From contig NZ_CP126963.1 of NCBI RefSeq assembly GCF_002871945.2, positions 620,001 through 684,000 on the forward strand: a stretch of 64,000 nt of DNA, in the 5' to 3' direction. The notes under the pieces were generated by a model. The model made no database searches. It saw nothing but the letters and a program-made list of their open reading frames with translations, and was not told the origin of the DNA. Below, piece by piece: positions 35,519 through 45,629 of this stretch. Within the stretch, counting starts at the first letter, position 1. Each line of letters starts with the position of its first letter. This DNA is from Gleimia hominis (GTDB lineage: Bacteria; Actinomycetota; Actinomycetes; Actinomycetales; Actinomycetaceae). The position numbers and the translations under genes were made by a program.

Positions 35519-36523
35519 TTGGGGCTTCTAGACGAAGAGGGCTGGCCCAAGCGTGGTGAAACCGGGGCGCGCGTAGTTGCGTTCGGGGGTGGGCACGGGT
35601 TGTCCGCCACGCTGCGGGCGCTGCGGCACATTACGCACAACCTCACGGCAGTGGTGACGGTAGCGGACGACGGCGGTTCGTCGGGCCGGCTGCGCGACGA
35701 AATGGACGTGCTTCCACCCGGTGATTTACGCATGGCCCTGTCGGCGCTGTGTGACGAGTCAGAATGGGGTTTAACCTGGCGGGACGTGCTGCAGCACAGG
35801 TTTAAGACGGACGGGTCGTTGGATAACCACGCGCTCGGAAACCTCTTGATCGTGGCCCTGTGGCAGCTGTTGGAGGACCAGGTTTCGGGCTTAGATTGGG
35901 TGGCGCGCCTGCTGGGTGCGCACGGCCGGGTTCTGCCGATGGCGGCGGTGCCTTTGCAGATTGAAGCAGATTTGGATTGTGCCGGGCAAAAACGCACGAT
36001 CCGCGGGCAGGCGCAGGTTGCGAAGGCCGCGGGAAAAGTTGAGCACATCCGGCTGATTCCCAACGACCCTCCCGTGGTTCCAGAAGTGCTGGAGGCAATT
36101 GAGCAGGCCGATTGGGTGGTGCTCGGCCCGGGCTCTTGGTACACCTCGGTGTTGCCGCACCTTCTGGTGTCCGATATTCACGAGGCCCTGGTGCGCACGC
36201 CTGCGCGCCGCGCGCTCATCTTGAATCTGTCCACACAAGTGGGGGAGACAGACGAGATGTCTTCAGCAGACCACGTGCGTGTCCTCGCTGAGCACGCGCC
36301 TGATTTGGCATTGGACGTGATTATTGCCGAACCCGCCGTTGTTGACGATATTGATGAGCTTGAGGAGGCAGCCCGCAAAGTGGGGGCGCGCCTACTGCTG
36401 CGACAAGTGTCAATGGGTGGCAACCGAGCGCTGCATGATCCGCTGCGGTTAGCGGCTGCACTGCGGGATGCGTTCGAGGGGGTACTGGGGCAGGTTGGTC
36501 ACCCGGAAACGTGGCTGGCGTAG
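35519..36523 (+). CDS. yvcK: YvcK-family (gluconeogenesis factor) protein
   Basis: The 334-residue protein has the YvcK/CofD-like fold: RVVAFGGGHGLSATLRALRH at the N terminus, VTVADDGGSSGRLRDE, PPGDLRMALSALCD and LGPGSWYTSVLPHL. Family members bind UDP-sugars and influence cell shape and carbon-source use, with PASTA-kinase phosphorylation in some species. The TTG start at 35519 is chosen, with gagg 7 bases upstream, because the conserved part follows at once. It belongs to the rapZ-yvcK-whiA run. Confidence 0.92.
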   Translation: MGLLDEEGWPKRGETGARVVAFGGGHGLSATLRALRHITHNLTAVVTVADDGGSSGRLRDEMDVLPPGDLRMALSALCDESEWGLTWRDVLQHRFKTDGSLDNHALGNLLIVALWQLLEDQVSGLDWVARLLGAHGRVLPMAAVPLQIEADLDCAGQKRTIRGQAQVAKAAGKVEHIRLIPNDPPVVPEVLEAIEQADWVVLGPGSWYTSVLPHLLVSDIHEALVRTPARRALILNLSTQVGETDEMSSADHVRVLAEHAPDLALDVIIAEPAVVDDIDELEEAARKVGARLLLRQVSMGGNRALHDPLRLAAALRDAFEGVLGQVGHPETWLA

Positions 36524-36577
36524 AATAATGTCTTTAGAGCATTCGGAATCGTTGTTAAATGAGGGATAAGCACGCCT

Positions 36578-37558
36578 ATGTCGTTGACTGCTGATTTGAA
36601 ACGCGAGATTGTGACTACGCCGGTTAGTAAACCGTCACAGGTTGCTGCGGAGGTCGCGGCTACGCTGCGGTTCGCAGGTGGGTTGAACCTGGTTTCGCGT
36701 CGCATCGTGATTGAGGCGGAGCTGGATATGGAACTGGCTGCGAAGCGGTTACGAATGTTTATCCAAAAGCTTTACGACATAGATTCCTCCGTGGTGATTG
36801 TGTCCGGTGGGGCGCTGAAGAAGGGGGACCGCTACGTAATTCGGATTGTGGAATCGGCGGAGCGGCTGGCGCGGATGAGCGGTCTCATTGATACTCACGG
36901 ACGGCCAGTGCGCGGCTTACCCCCGCAGATTGTGGCAGCGGGAGACCGAGAGGCACTCGCAGCCTGGCGAGGCGCATTCCTTGCCCGCGGTTCCTTGATG
37001 GAACCCGGCCGGTCCTCATCGATGGAACTGACCTCCCCAGGCCCGGAAGCGGCCTTGGCAATGGTGGGGGTGGCTCGTCGGCTCGGTGGGCACGGCCGAG
37101 TTCGGGAGGTGCGGGATGCGCACCGCGTTATTATTCGCGACGCCGAGAGCATAACCAATATCCTCACGGCCCTCGGGGCATATAAGACCTTGAAGACGTG
37201 GCAGGAACGACGCGACCGGCGGGTGGCACGCGGGAGTGCGAACAGACTGGCTAATTTTGATGATGCGAACCTGCGTCGTTCCGCGCAGGCGGCAGTGGCC
37301 GCTGGTGCCCGAGTGGCGCGCGCCTTTGAAATTTTAGGTGAGGACGTGCCCGAACATTTGTTACAAGCAGGTAAATTGCGCATTAAGCACAAGCAAGCTT
37401 CGTTAGAAGAATTAGGCAAGCTGTCCACCCCGCCTTTAACGAAAGATGCGATCGCGGGACGTATCCGGCGCCTCCTTGCTATGGCGGATAAATCCGCGCA
37501 CGAGCAGGGGATAAGCGATACGGAAAGTGCGTTAAAGGACCTCCACATCGAAGAATAA
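36578..37558 (+). CDS. whiA: WhiA sporulation/cell-division regulator
   Basis: DNA-binding protein with a degenerate LAGLIDADG homing-endonuclease fold plus a C-terminal helix-turn-helix. In Streptomyces it works with WhiB on sporulation septation genes; in non-sporulating relatives it affects cell division. The 326-residue protein starts [11 protein letters not shown] and ends with the HTH region [19 protein letters not shown]. The N-terminal half has [13 protein letters not shown] and [14 protein letters not shown], typical of the family. A -10-like TAGAAT lies near 36522. It ends the uvrC-rapZ-yvcK-whiA run. Confidence 0.95.
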   Translation: MSLTADLKREIVTTPVSKPSQVAAEVAATLRFAGGLNLVSRRIVIEAELDMELAAKRLRMFIQKLYDIDSSVVIVSGGALKKGDRYVIRIVESAERLARMSGLIDTHGRPVRGLPPQIVAAGDREALAAWRGAFLARGSLMEPGRSSSMELTSPGPEAALAMVGVARRLGGHGRVREVRDAHRVIIRDAESITNILTALGAYKTLKTWQERRDRRVARGSANRLANFDDANLRRSAQAAVAAGARVARAFEILGEDVPEHLLQAGKLRIKHKQASLEELGKLSTPPLTKDAIAGRIRRLLAMADKSAHEQGISDTESALKDLHIEE

Positions 37559-38758
<1,200 letters not shown>

Positions 38759-38783
38759 TAACTGTTTGACGCTTTAAAGCAAT

Positions 38784-38826
38784 GGCGCCCGCACACGATC
38801 TTGATGTGTGCGGGCGCCTAATTGTT
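38784..38826 (+). terminator. Terminator between gap and pgk
   Basis: A perfect 13-bp GC-rich stem (38784-38796 with 38806-38818), 9-base loop, then taattgttt. It lies 25 bp after the gap stop codon. Confidence 0.85.
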
Positions 38827-38869
38827 TCCGGCACTGCACTGAGGCAGTAGCTAGAAAAGGAGAAGATAA

Positions 38870-40066
38870 ATGCTTAAAACAATTGATAGTCTCGGCGACC
38901 TCAAAGGTAAACGGGTTCTAGTCCGCTCCGATTTCAACGTGCCCCTTTCAGACGGCAAAATTACCGATGATGGGCGGATCCGCGCGGCGATTCCGACGCT
39001 CAAGAAACTGTTGGATGCAGGCGCGAAAGTAATCGTCATGGCTCACCTAGGGCGCCCGAAGGGACAGGTGAAACCCGAGTTTTCCCTCGCCCCCGTAGCG
39101 CAGCGCCTGAGCGAACTGAGCGGAGTTGAAGTAACGCTCGCTAAAGACACGACGGGTGAATCCGCGCGCGCGGAATCGGAAGCCCTTGAAGACGGCCAGA
39201 TCCTGCTGCTTGAAAACGTGCGGTTTGACCCGCGCGAAACCTCGAAGGACGATGCGGAACGCGACGAAATGGCGACCGAACTCGCAGCGCTCGCAGACTG
39301 CTACGTATCCGACGGATTCGGGGTGGTGCACCGCAAGCAAACTTCGGTTTACGACATCGCGAAGAAGCTCCCATCTGCTGCCGGGCTGCTGGTCCTCAAG
39401 GAAATCGAATCCCTGTCGAAGGCCACGGATAATCCGGAACGTCCCTACGCGGTCGTGCTTGGGGGCTCCAAGGTTTCCGACAAGCTTGGCGTCATCGCAA
39501 ACCTGCTGAAGAAGGCGGATCGGCTGCTGATTGGCGGGGGAATGGCGTACACGTTCCTGAAGGCAAAAGGCTACGAGGTCGGCACGTCCCTTCTTGAGGA
39601 AGATCAGGTGCCTACCGTTAAGAAGTACATGGAGGAAGCACAGGCAAACGGTGTGGACCTAGTGCTTCCGGTGGACGTCGTGGTTGCGAAGGAGTTCGAT
39701 AAAGACGCCACGCCAACGGTAGTGGATGCGGACAAGATCCCTGCAGACCAGATGGGCCTCGACATTGGTCCGAAATCTGCGGAACTGTACGCAGAGAAGA
39801 TTAAGGACGCAAAGACGGTAGCGTGGAACGGACCGATGGGTGTGTTCGAGTTTGAGAACTTCTCCGGTGGTACCCGCGCAGTTGCGCAAGCACTGTCGGA
39901 CGGGGACTGCTTCTCGGTGATCGGCGGGGGCGACTCCGCGGCCGCGGTGCGTCAGCTCGGTTTTGACGAGTCCACGTTCTCACATATTTCTACGGGTGGC
40001 GGCGCGTCCCTCGAGCTTTTGGAAGGGAAAACGCTGCCAGGCATTGCAGTATTGGAGGATAAATAA
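38870..40066 (+). CDS. pgk: Phosphoglycerate kinase
   Basis: Transfers phosphate from 1,3-bisphosphoglycerate to ADP. The 398-residue protein begins [20 protein letters not shown], with [12 protein letters not shown], the substrate His and Arg in MAHLGRPKG, the nucleotide-binding segment [13 protein letters not shown], and the C-terminal [18 protein letters not shown] start with aaaaggagaag upstream. tpiA starts 2 bp after its stop, so the two are cotranslated. It may be transcribed partly by read-through of the gap terminator and partly from a promoter in the 50 bp after it. Confidence 0.97.
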   Translation: MLKTIDSLGDLKGKRVLVRSDFNVPLSDGKITDDGRIRAAIPTLKKLLDAGAKVIVMAHLGRPKGQVKPEFSLAPVAQRLSELSGVEVTLAKDTTGESARAESEALEDGQILLLENVRFDPRETSKDDAERDEMATELAALADCYVSDGFGVVHRKQTSVYDIAKKLPSAAGLLVLKEIESLSKATDNPERPYAVVLGGSKVSDKLGVIANLLKKADRLLIGGGMAYTFLKAKGYEVGTSLLEEDQVPTVKKYMEEAQANGVDLVLPVDVVVAKEFDKDATPTVVDADKIPADQMGLDIGPKSAELYAEKIKDAKTVAWNGPMGVFEFENFSGGTRAVAQALSDGDCFSVIGGGDSAAAVRQLGFDESTFSHISTGGGASLELLEGKTLPGIAVLEDK

Positions 40067-40068
40067 CG

Positions 40069-40845
40069 ATGTCAAGAACCCCATTGATGGCCGGTAACTG
40101 GAAGATGAATATGGATCACCTCGAGGCGATCCACCTGGTTCAGGGCCTACACACAGAACTGTCCGATTCAAACTTCGACTACGGCAAGACCGAGGTTGTG
40201 GTGCTGGCCCCGTTCACGGACCTGCGTTCGGTTCAGACCGTTGTTGAGGGCGATGAGATGCACATTGGGTACGGTGCGCAGGATATTTCGACGCACGAAA
40301 ACGGTGCGTACACGGGGGAGATCTCCGCGCAGATGCTTTCGAAACTGGGCTGCACCTACGTGGTAGTTGGACACTCGGAGCGGCGTGAATACCACAACGA
40401 GTCCGACGCCCTCGTTGGTGAGAAGGCACGCGTTGCGCTGGCTAACCAGATTAAACCAATCATCTGCTGTGGTGAGGGCCTGGATATCCGCAAGGCCGGG
40501 AACCAGGTGTCGCACGTGCTTTCGCAGATCGACGGGGCGCTCGAAGGTATGTCCGCTGAGGACGTGCGGACCTCCGTGATTGCTTACGAGCCGATTTGGG
40601 CGATTGGAACGGGTGAGGTCGCCACCCCGGATGACGCACAAGAGGTTTGTGGTGCGATCCGTAAGCGCCTGGCGGAGCTGTACGACGAGGAGACCGCGCA
40701 GGCAACGCGGATTCTTTACGGTGGTTCCGTGAAGTCCGGGAACGTGGCCGATATCATGGCTAAGCCCGATGTTGATGGCGCGCTCGTAGGTGGGGCGTCG
40801 TTGAAGGCTGACGAGTTCGCGAAGATCGCGCGGTTCGACGCCTAG
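40069..40845 (+). CDS. tpiA: Triosephosphate isomerase
   Basis: Interconverts dihydroxyacetone phosphate and glyceraldehyde 3-phosphate. The 258-residue TIM barrel has PLMAGNWKMNMD (Lys), VVGHSERRE (electrophilic His), and VIAYEPIWAIGTGEVAT (catalytic Glu), with the phosphate loop ILYGGSVKSGN. ATG 2 bp after pgk. Two hairpins follow before secG. Confidence 0.97.
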   Translation: MSRTPLMAGNWKMNMDHLEAIHLVQGLHTELSDSNFDYGKTEVVVLAPFTDLRSVQTVVEGDEMHIGYGAQDISTHENGAYTGEISAQMLSKLGCTYVVVGHSERREYHNESDALVGEKARVALANQIKPIICCGEGLDIRKAGNQVSHVLSQIDGALEGMSAEDVRTSVIAYEPIWAIGTGEVATPDDAQEVCGAIRKRLAELYDEETAQATRILYGGSVKSGNVADIMAKPDVDGALVGGASLKADEFAKIARFDA

Positions 40846-40857
40846 TTAACGTTTTGG

Positions 40858-40939
40858 AGGTTCGCCTTCGCTCCTAAGTGGGGGAGGCGAACCTTCGTGC
40901 GTGGGAGCGTTTTGCCCGCTGTATTTGAGCGGGTTTTTT
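40858..40939 (+). terminator. Two hairpins after tpiA, the second a terminator
   Basis: A first 10-bp stem (40858-40867 with 40885-40894) has a long loop and no T-run. A second hairpin, cccgct/agcggg (40915-40920 with 40928-40933), is followed by TTTTTT (40934-40939) and looks like the functional terminator. Confidence 0.8.
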
Positions 40940-41049
40940 CGCTAGAATCCAAGAGATAAATGAGTTACCCCGCTGCGCGCACGGGTTGCGTGGCAGTTGG
41001 CTGATAGTTATCCCGCGCCTTGTGGGACAAGATTATAGTAGGGAAAATT

Positions 41050-41292
41050 GTGACCGCATTGATGATCGCCCTGAGGGTGGTACTGGTTCTGAGCAGCCTT
41101 TTCCTAATTCTGACAATCCTTATGCATAAGGGTCGCGGCGGCGGCTTGTCGGATATGTTCGGTGGGGGGCTTTCTTCTACCGCAGGTTCGTCGGGGGTTG
41201 CTGAGCGGAACTTGAACCGGATTACGATCGGGTTCTTAGTGGTTTGGGCCGTAACGATTATCGCGATGGCTTTGCTCATGAAGCTAGGCTAA
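41050..41292 (+). CDS. secG: Preprotein translocase subunit SecG
   Basis: Small membrane subunit that assists SecYE in protein export. The 80-residue product has two transmembrane helices joined by the conserved glycine-rich loop HKGRGGGLSDMFGGG, and the segment ERNLNRITIGF before the second helix. GTG 41050 is chosen because taggg lies 8 bases upstream; GTG 41020 would add 10 residues. It follows tpiA, the common actinobacterial gap-pgk-tpiA-secG order. Confidence 0.92.
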   Translation: MTALMIALRVVLVLSSLFLILTILMHKGRGGGLSDMFGGGLSSTAGSSGVAERNLNRITIGFLVVWAVTIIAMALLMKLG

Positions 41293-41303
41293 CCCGCGGG
41301 TTT

Positions 41304-41693
41304 ATGCAAATCGCGTTAATTCGCTATTTTTGCGCGCGAGGCCATGTGACAACAGTGCGTTACCGAGCGGACGCACTGTTTTCTGTACCCAGCACGGTGG
41401 ATTGCGCCACGTGTTTTCAGCCAGCGTCCCGCTCCCGCGCAGGTGCGGGCACGGCTCAGGTACCGAACGCTTCGGCCGCCTCACCTGCATCTGATGTGAA
41501 CCCTGCTTGTGTGCGCGAACCCGCCTCAGGAGCTGAACCTGAGTGTGGAGGTGACGCTTGTGGATGCAATGAAACCCAACCGGAACTGGCGGATCGGCAC
41601 TGGCAAACACTGCGGGAACGGCGGGGTGAAGCGCAAGCAGATCAGATTCTTGCGCGCGCACTGCAGCAGCTGCGCAATCGCGCGCAGGAATAG
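41304..41693 (+). CDS. RbpA-like zinc-ribbon protein (second RbpA)
   Basis: The 129-residue product resembles the RNA polymerase-binding protein RbpA, whose normal copy is at 45048 in this window. Shared features are the zinc-ribbon start RYFCARGH with Cys10 and His14 (RYRCENGH in RbpA), Cys34 and Cys37 in VDCATCFQPA, and a C-terminal helix DRHWQTLRERRGEAQADQIL matching the sigma-binding RTHWDMLLERRSEEELEVLL. It lacks the N-terminal tail of RbpA, and its linker is expanded, Ala/Ser-rich, with extra cysteines. The ATG 41304 is 11 bp after secG and has only a weak ribosome site. It may be a redox- or metal-responsive or decaying paralogue. Family assignment is by eye. Confidence 0.65.
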   Translation: MQIALIRYFCARGHVTTVRYRADALFSVPSTVDCATCFQPASRSRAGAGTAQVPNASAASPASDVNPACVREPASGAEPECGGDACGCNETQPELADRHWQTLRERRGEAQADQILARALQQLRNRAQE

Positions 41694-41722
41694 TAGCCAC
41701 AATGACGCGCAAGCGCGCTAGC

Positions 41723-42469
41723 CTAAAGTTCCGCGGTTAGATTTGAGGCCGCGGCCTTGTCACACCACCACAGGGTTCCCACTTGGTTCAGGGCTATCGC
41801 GGGGATTTCCCGGTAGTCGCCACCGGACGCGACGGACGATAGGACAGCGGCTTTATCTTTACCGGCAATCACAAACCAGGCGAAGCGAGAGCGTTTCAAC
41901 AGGTTCATCGTCATGGTGATCCGCTGTGGTGGTGGTTTCGGCGAGTCGTCTTCGAAGGTCACCAAACCCGCGGCATCCAAAGTTTCATGTGAGGGAAACA
42001 GGGAGGCGATGTGCCCATCGGGGCCCATCCCCATAATCAGCAAGTCCATTTTCACAGCCGCACTGTTGCCGCCAAACTGGTCGATCAGCTGCTGCTCATA
42101 ATCCACTGCCGCCTCTTCCAGCGTGCCTTCGCTTGGCCCCAGAGGGCGATGCAGTGTGACTGCAGGAACTTTAGAGCTGAACGCGCGTTCAATGATGCTG
42201 TCAGTGCGGTCTTCGTCGTCGAGGTCAACGAATCGTTCGTCCACGAGCCACAGGTGGATTGGGCACCAGTGGTTAGTGAGTTCCGGTTTTTGCTCAATCA
42301 GTTCCGCCAGCGAAGGCAGGAGTCGGGTCGCGATCGACCCGCCGGCAACTCCCACGTGCAGGTCCGTTTGCTGTGCCCGCGCTAGCGTATCGAGTTTTTT
42401 CAACAGCGCGAGTGCCGCAGTGTCGTATAGTTTCTGCTCGGTCTTGTAGGTTCTAACGTCTAGATCCAT
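41723..42469 (-). CDS. pgl: 6-phosphogluconolactonase
   Basis: Hydrolyses 6-phosphogluconolactone in the oxidative pentose phosphate pathway. The 248-residue protein has the sugar-isomerase-like fold with HVGVAGGSIATRLL (phosphate loop), HLWLVDERFVDLDDEDR and DLLIMGMGPDGHIASLFP, which hold the catalytic and binding residues. ATG 42469. It is the last gene of the minus-strand rbpA, zwf-opcA, pgl series. It is separated from opcA by a 96-bp gap holding a direct repeat. Confidence 0.94.
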   Translation of the reverse strand: MDLDVRTYKTEQKLYDTAALALLKKLDTLARAQQTDLHVGVAGGSIATRLLPSLAELIEQKPELTNHWCPIHLWLVDERFVDLDDEDRTDSIIERAFSSKVPAVTLHRPLGPSEGTLEEAAVDYEQQLIDQFGGNSAAVKMDLLIMGMGPDGHIASLFPSHETLDAAGLVTFEDDSPKPPPQRITMTMNLLKRSRFAWFVIAGKDKAAVLSSVASGGDYREIPAIALNQVGTLWWCDKAAASNLTAEL

Positions 42470-42488
42470 TTAGAGTGCTATTTTCCTT

Positions 42489-42527
42489 CCTGCATTCGCT
42501 AACTATACTGCCCTGCATTCGCTAACT
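42489..42527. repeat. Perfect 16-bp direct repeat between opcA and pgl
   Basis: cctgcattcgctaact occurs at 42489-42504 and 42512-42527, period 23 bp, 20 bp upstream of the pgl start codon. It may be a duplicated regulator site for pgl, or a remnant duplication. Confidence 0.6.
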
Positions 42528-42565
42528 TTACCGCGTTCACCCGCGCCTCATGCGCTACTTTGCTT

Positions 42566-43480
42566 TTAGTCGCTTGCAACACCACTTGTGATCACGTCAC
42601 CGTACAGGTCGTCTGGATCCATTATCCGTAGCTCCTCCATCAGGCAATCGCCTACGGAACGCCGGGGAAGTCGAACTGGAAGCGCCGGCAGGTTAGGCCT
42701 TTCAAGCTGCGCTACGGACGCGCCGTTCTTACGTCGCAGTGACACATCGGAGCCGTCGTGGCGGCGCAAGCTCACGCACTCGATTGAGTTCGCTTCCGTA
42801 GCGTGCAAGGTCACGGGAATCCCCAGTAGAGTCCGCATCCATTGGGCTAGTAAATGGCATGAGGGGTGAGCTTCGTTGCCGCTAACGCACGCGCTTTCAA
42901 TCTCGCGGCGGGGTTTCTCATCCACCATCGCGGCAACCAGGCCTCGCCAAAGTGTACTTGCCGCCCACGCGAGGTCAGTGTCACCGGGAGCGTAATGGTG
43001 GGCTAGGGCGGAGATCTTTTCGTTCCCGTCAGCCACGTAGCGTGAGTCCGTAATGCGGCGCGCTGCGATCTTCCCGAGTGGATGTTCGACGGGGGAGTCG
43101 GGGGCTTCAAACGGCCAGAACGCTACTATCTGCGTGTCTGCTAGCAGCAGCGGCATAACGAGCGTGTCTAGTTCGCTGGCGGATTTGCCCGAGGGCTGCA
43201 AAACAATCACTTCGGAAGGGCCAATATCGGGCCCCGCGTGGATCTGCGCGGTGAGTGAGTCGCCATCCGCCTGCGTGTTTTCCACAACAATGATGACGCG
43301 GCACGGATGCTCGTGCGACGCCGCTCCGCACACCTCGATTGCTGAGTCAATTTGTTCATCCCGCTGGATTATCGCCACTAGGTTCAGCACGGAACTAACG
43401 GTTGCGCTTTCTTGATCCCGCAACTCGTGCAGGCGCATCGCTACTTCACCTGCGGATGTGTTCTGGTAAGTGATTTTCAC
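42566..43480 (-). CDS. opcA: Glucose-6-phosphate dehydrogenase assembly protein OpcA
   Basis: Actinobacterial/cyanobacterial protein needed for assembly or redox control of glucose-6-phosphate dehydrogenase. The 304-residue product starts VKITYQNTSAGEVAMRLHEL and has the central IVVENTQADGDSL and LAWAASTLWRGLVAAM. The GTG at 43480 has ggagg upstream and overlaps the zwf stop codon (GTGA); the longer frame from 43540 would overlap zwf by 64 bp. The 4-bp overlap strongly suggests coupled translation. Confidence 0.92.
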   Translation of the reverse strand: MKITYQNTSAGEVAMRLHELRDQESATVSSVLNLVAIIQRDEQIDSAIEVCGAASHEHPCRVIIVVENTQADGDSLTAQIHAGPDIGPSEVIVLQPSGKSASELDTLVMPLLLADTQIVAFWPFEAPDSPVEHPLGKIAARRITDSRYVADGNEKISALAHHYAPGDTDLAWAASTLWRGLVAAMVDEKPRREIESACVSGNEAHPSCHLLAQWMRTLLGIPVTLHATEANSIECVSLRRHDGSDVSLRRKNGASVAQLERPNLPALPVRLPRRSVGDCLMEELRIMDPDDLYGDVITSGVASD

Positions 43481-45015
43481 GGTATCCTCCAAGTGCGTCC
43501 ATCGTGAGCCATCATTTGTTCCGCGCTTTCTGGCCCCCACGTGCCCGGACGGTAGGGTTGCGGGCCACCTGTTTGCCCCCAGTATTTCAACACCGGGTCT
43601 AGTGTCTGCCAGGACAGCTCCACTTCCCGCTGGTTCGGGAACAGGGGAGAGTCACCCGCCAACGCATCCAAAAGCAGCCGCTCGTACGCCTCCGGAGAGT
43701 CTTCCGTAAACGCGTGTCCGTAGCCGAAGTCCATTGTTACGTCACGCACCCTCATGCCAACCCCGGGTACTTTGGATCCAAAGCGGATTGTCACGCCTTC
43801 AAACGGTTGGACGCGAATAACCAGCGCGTTGTTCCCCAGTTCCTCAGTGGATTCCTTGTCGAATGGAATGTGCGCGGCCCGCTTAAACACGATCGCGATT
43901 TCAGTCACGCGTTTACCAAGCCGCTTCCCAGTTCTGAGGTAGAAAGGTACGCCCGCCCAGCGTCGCGTATCTACAAATAGTTTGAGGGCAGCGAACGTTT
44001 CGGTGCGTGAATTCTGGTCGATGTTGTCTTCCTCGAGGTACCCGCGCACGTGTTCACCACCTTGGTAGCCGGCGGTGTACTGTCCAATCGCGCTCGCACT
44101 TTCGAGGTCTTTAGGCAGGCGTAGGGCCGAGAGGACTTTCTCTTTCTCAACGTGCACGTCGCTGGCGCCAAATGTGACGGGCTCTTCCATGGCGGTCAGA
44201 GCTAGGAGCTGCAGCAGGTGGTTTTGCATGACGTCGCGGGCTTGCCCAATGCCGTCGTAGTAGCCCGCGCGCGTACCAATCCCGATCTCCTCGGCCATCG
44301 TAATTTGCACGTGATCGACGTAGTTCGAGTTCAGTAGGGGTTCAAACATGATGTTTGAAAACCGCATCGCCAAGATATTTTGGACGGTTTCTTTCCCCAG
44401 GTAGTGGTCGATGCGGAACGTGTCCTTTTCAGAGAACACGCCGTGCAACAAGTCCGACAGCTCTTTGGCGGATTCCAGGTCGTGGCCAAAGGGTTTTTCA
44501 ACAATTACCCGGCGGAACCGGTCTTCGCCCCATTCGTCGTTCAACCCCGACCGAACCAGTTGCGACACGACCTTTGGGAATGCCGCCGGTGGAATCGCCA
44601 GGTAGAACGCGTGGTTACCACCGGTTCCGCGGGTGTGGTCGAGTTCTTTTACGGTTTGGGCAAGCTGGTCGAAACTCTCCGAATCGTCAAAACTACCGGC
44701 TACGAACCGCAGGCCTGCGCTGAACTGTTCCCACGTGTTCTCGTCCCAGTCTGTGCGCGCGTTCTTCTTTACAGAATCGCGGATAAAGTCTTCGAAGTCT
44801 TGGCTGCCCCAGTCGCGACGTGCAAATCCCGTGAGGGAAAACGACGGGTGCAGCAGACCGCGGTTAGACAGGTCGTACAGTGCGGGAACTAGTTTTTTGC
44901 GCGCTAAGTCTCCGGTAATGCCAAAAATCACGAGCCCGCACGGCGGAGCGATTACAGGTAGGCGCTTGTCACGCGGGTCGTGCAGCGATTGGGATGGGGG
45001 TTCGTGAGTGCTCAC
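43477..45015 (-). CDS. zwf: Glucose-6-phosphate 1-dehydrogenase
   Basis: First enzyme of the oxidative pentose phosphate pathway. The 512-residue protein has the NADP-binding motif GLVIFGITGDLARKKLVPAL, the active-site RIDHYLGKE with catalytic His, and VRDVTMDFGYGHAF near the C terminus. GTG start with gaaggag upstream. opcA follows with a 4-bp overlap. Unlike many actinobacteria, tkt-tal-pgi are not upstream; rbpA is, 32 bp away, and may be cotranscribed. Confidence 0.97.
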   Translation of the reverse strand: MSTHEPPSQSLHDPRDKRLPVIAPPCGLVIFGITGDLARKKLVPALYDLSNRGLLHPSFSLTGFARRDWGSQDFEDFIRDSVKKNARTDWDENTWEQFSAGLRFVAGSFDDSESFDQLAQTVKELDHTRGTGGNHAFYLAIPPAAFPKVVSQLVRSGLNDEWGEDRFRRVIVEKPFGHDLESAKELSDLLHGVFSEKDTFRIDHYLGKETVQNILAMRFSNIMFEPLLNSNYVDHVQITMAEEIGIGTRAGYYDGIGQARDVMQNHLLQLLALTAMEEPVTFGASDVHVEKEKVLSALRLPKDLESASAIGQYTAGYQGGEHVRGYLEEDNIDQNSRTETFAALKLFVDTRRWAGVPFYLRTGKRLGKRVTEIAIVFKRAAHIPFDKESTEELGNNALVIRVQPFEGVTIRFGSKVPGVGMRVRDVTMDFGYGHAFTEDSPEAYERLLLDALAGDSPLFPNQREVELSWQTLDPVLKYWGQTGGPQPYRPGTWGPESAEQMMAHDGRTWRIP

Positions 45016-45047
45016 GCATTCTCCTTCACGTCAATGATGAATTGTTG

Positions 45048-45407
45048 TTAGCGACGGTATGCGACTCCGTCACGCAACTCGCCGCGTCGGAGTACCTCAA
45101 GCTGTTCTTGCAGGAGCACTTCCAGTTCTTCCTCTGACCGCCGTTCCAGCAGCATGTCCCAGTGGGTGCGCACGGGTTTTGGTGGTTTTGAATCGTCGGG
45201 TTCTGCGTCACCTAGGAACTCTGCGGGAGCGCCACATTTACATTCCCACGTTGCGGGCGCGGATGCATCTACAGACATAGTTACGGAAAACACGTGTCCG
45301 TTTTCGCACCGGTAACGTTTTTGTGTGCGGTCTGCAAATACAATGCCGTCTTCAGTTTCTAGGGACTTGGCACCGATCTGCATGCCGCGTAGGGCGCGAT
45401 CTGACAT
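45048..45407 (-). CDS. rbpA: RNA polymerase-binding protein RbpA
   Basis: Actinobacterial transcription factor that binds RNA polymerase and group 1/2 sigma factors and stabilises the open complex. The 119-residue protein has the N-terminal tail MSDRALRGMQIGAKSLE, the core with Cys34 and His38 (RYRCENGHVF) and Cys56/Cys58 (WECKCGAPAEF), the basic linker KPPKPVRTHWDML, and the sigma-interaction helix LERRSEEELEVLLQEQLEVL. The second Cys pair is spaced CxC rather than CxxC. ATG with gaggagg upstream. A candidate sigma-R-type promoter precedes it (45443-45471). Confidence 0.95.
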   Translation of the reverse strand: MSDRALRGMQIGAKSLETEDGIVFADRTQKRYRCENGHVFSVTMSVDASAPATWECKCGAPAEFLGDAEPDDSKPPKPVRTHWDMLLERRSEEELEVLLQEQLEVLRRGELRDGVAYRR

Positions 45408-45442
45408 TTATATTCCTCCTCGTTTGTTTCTCCAACTAGTAG

Positions 45443-45471
45443 ATAACCTATCGAGTTAGGGTTTTATTTCC
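45443..45471 (-). promoter_or_regulatory. Candidate sigma-R-type promoter for rbpA
   Basis: On the minus strand GGAAAT (45471-45466) and GTTAT (45447-45443) are separated by 18 bases, close to the actinobacterial oxidative-stress sigma consensus GGAAT-N18-GTT. The start site would fall about 30 bp before rbpA. In Streptomyces rbpA is under sigma-R control, as recalled. No sigma-R gene is in this window. Confidence 0.45.
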
Positions 45472-45550
45472 ATTGCTGATGGCCTACAGAAGTGGGTTTA
45501 GCGCGAGTTGGCACCGTTTTGTCGATTCAACACACCAACACCTCTATCCG

Positions 45551-45564
45551 ATAATGTACATTAT
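45551..45564. promoter_or_regulatory. 14-bp perfect palindrome upstream of rbpA
   Basis: ATAATGTACATTAT reads the same on both strands. It lies in the 222-bp gap between the TetR stop codon and rbpA, about 145 bp before rbpA. Its half ATAATGTA recurs in the operator-like repeats at 46300-46317, so it could be a further TetR site. Confidence 0.4.
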
Positions 45565-45629
45565 GTCAGAAATAGATATTTGGAGATGAGGCACTTCAGC
45601 CCCACCTGCTTGAGGGTACCTAAAGTCAT

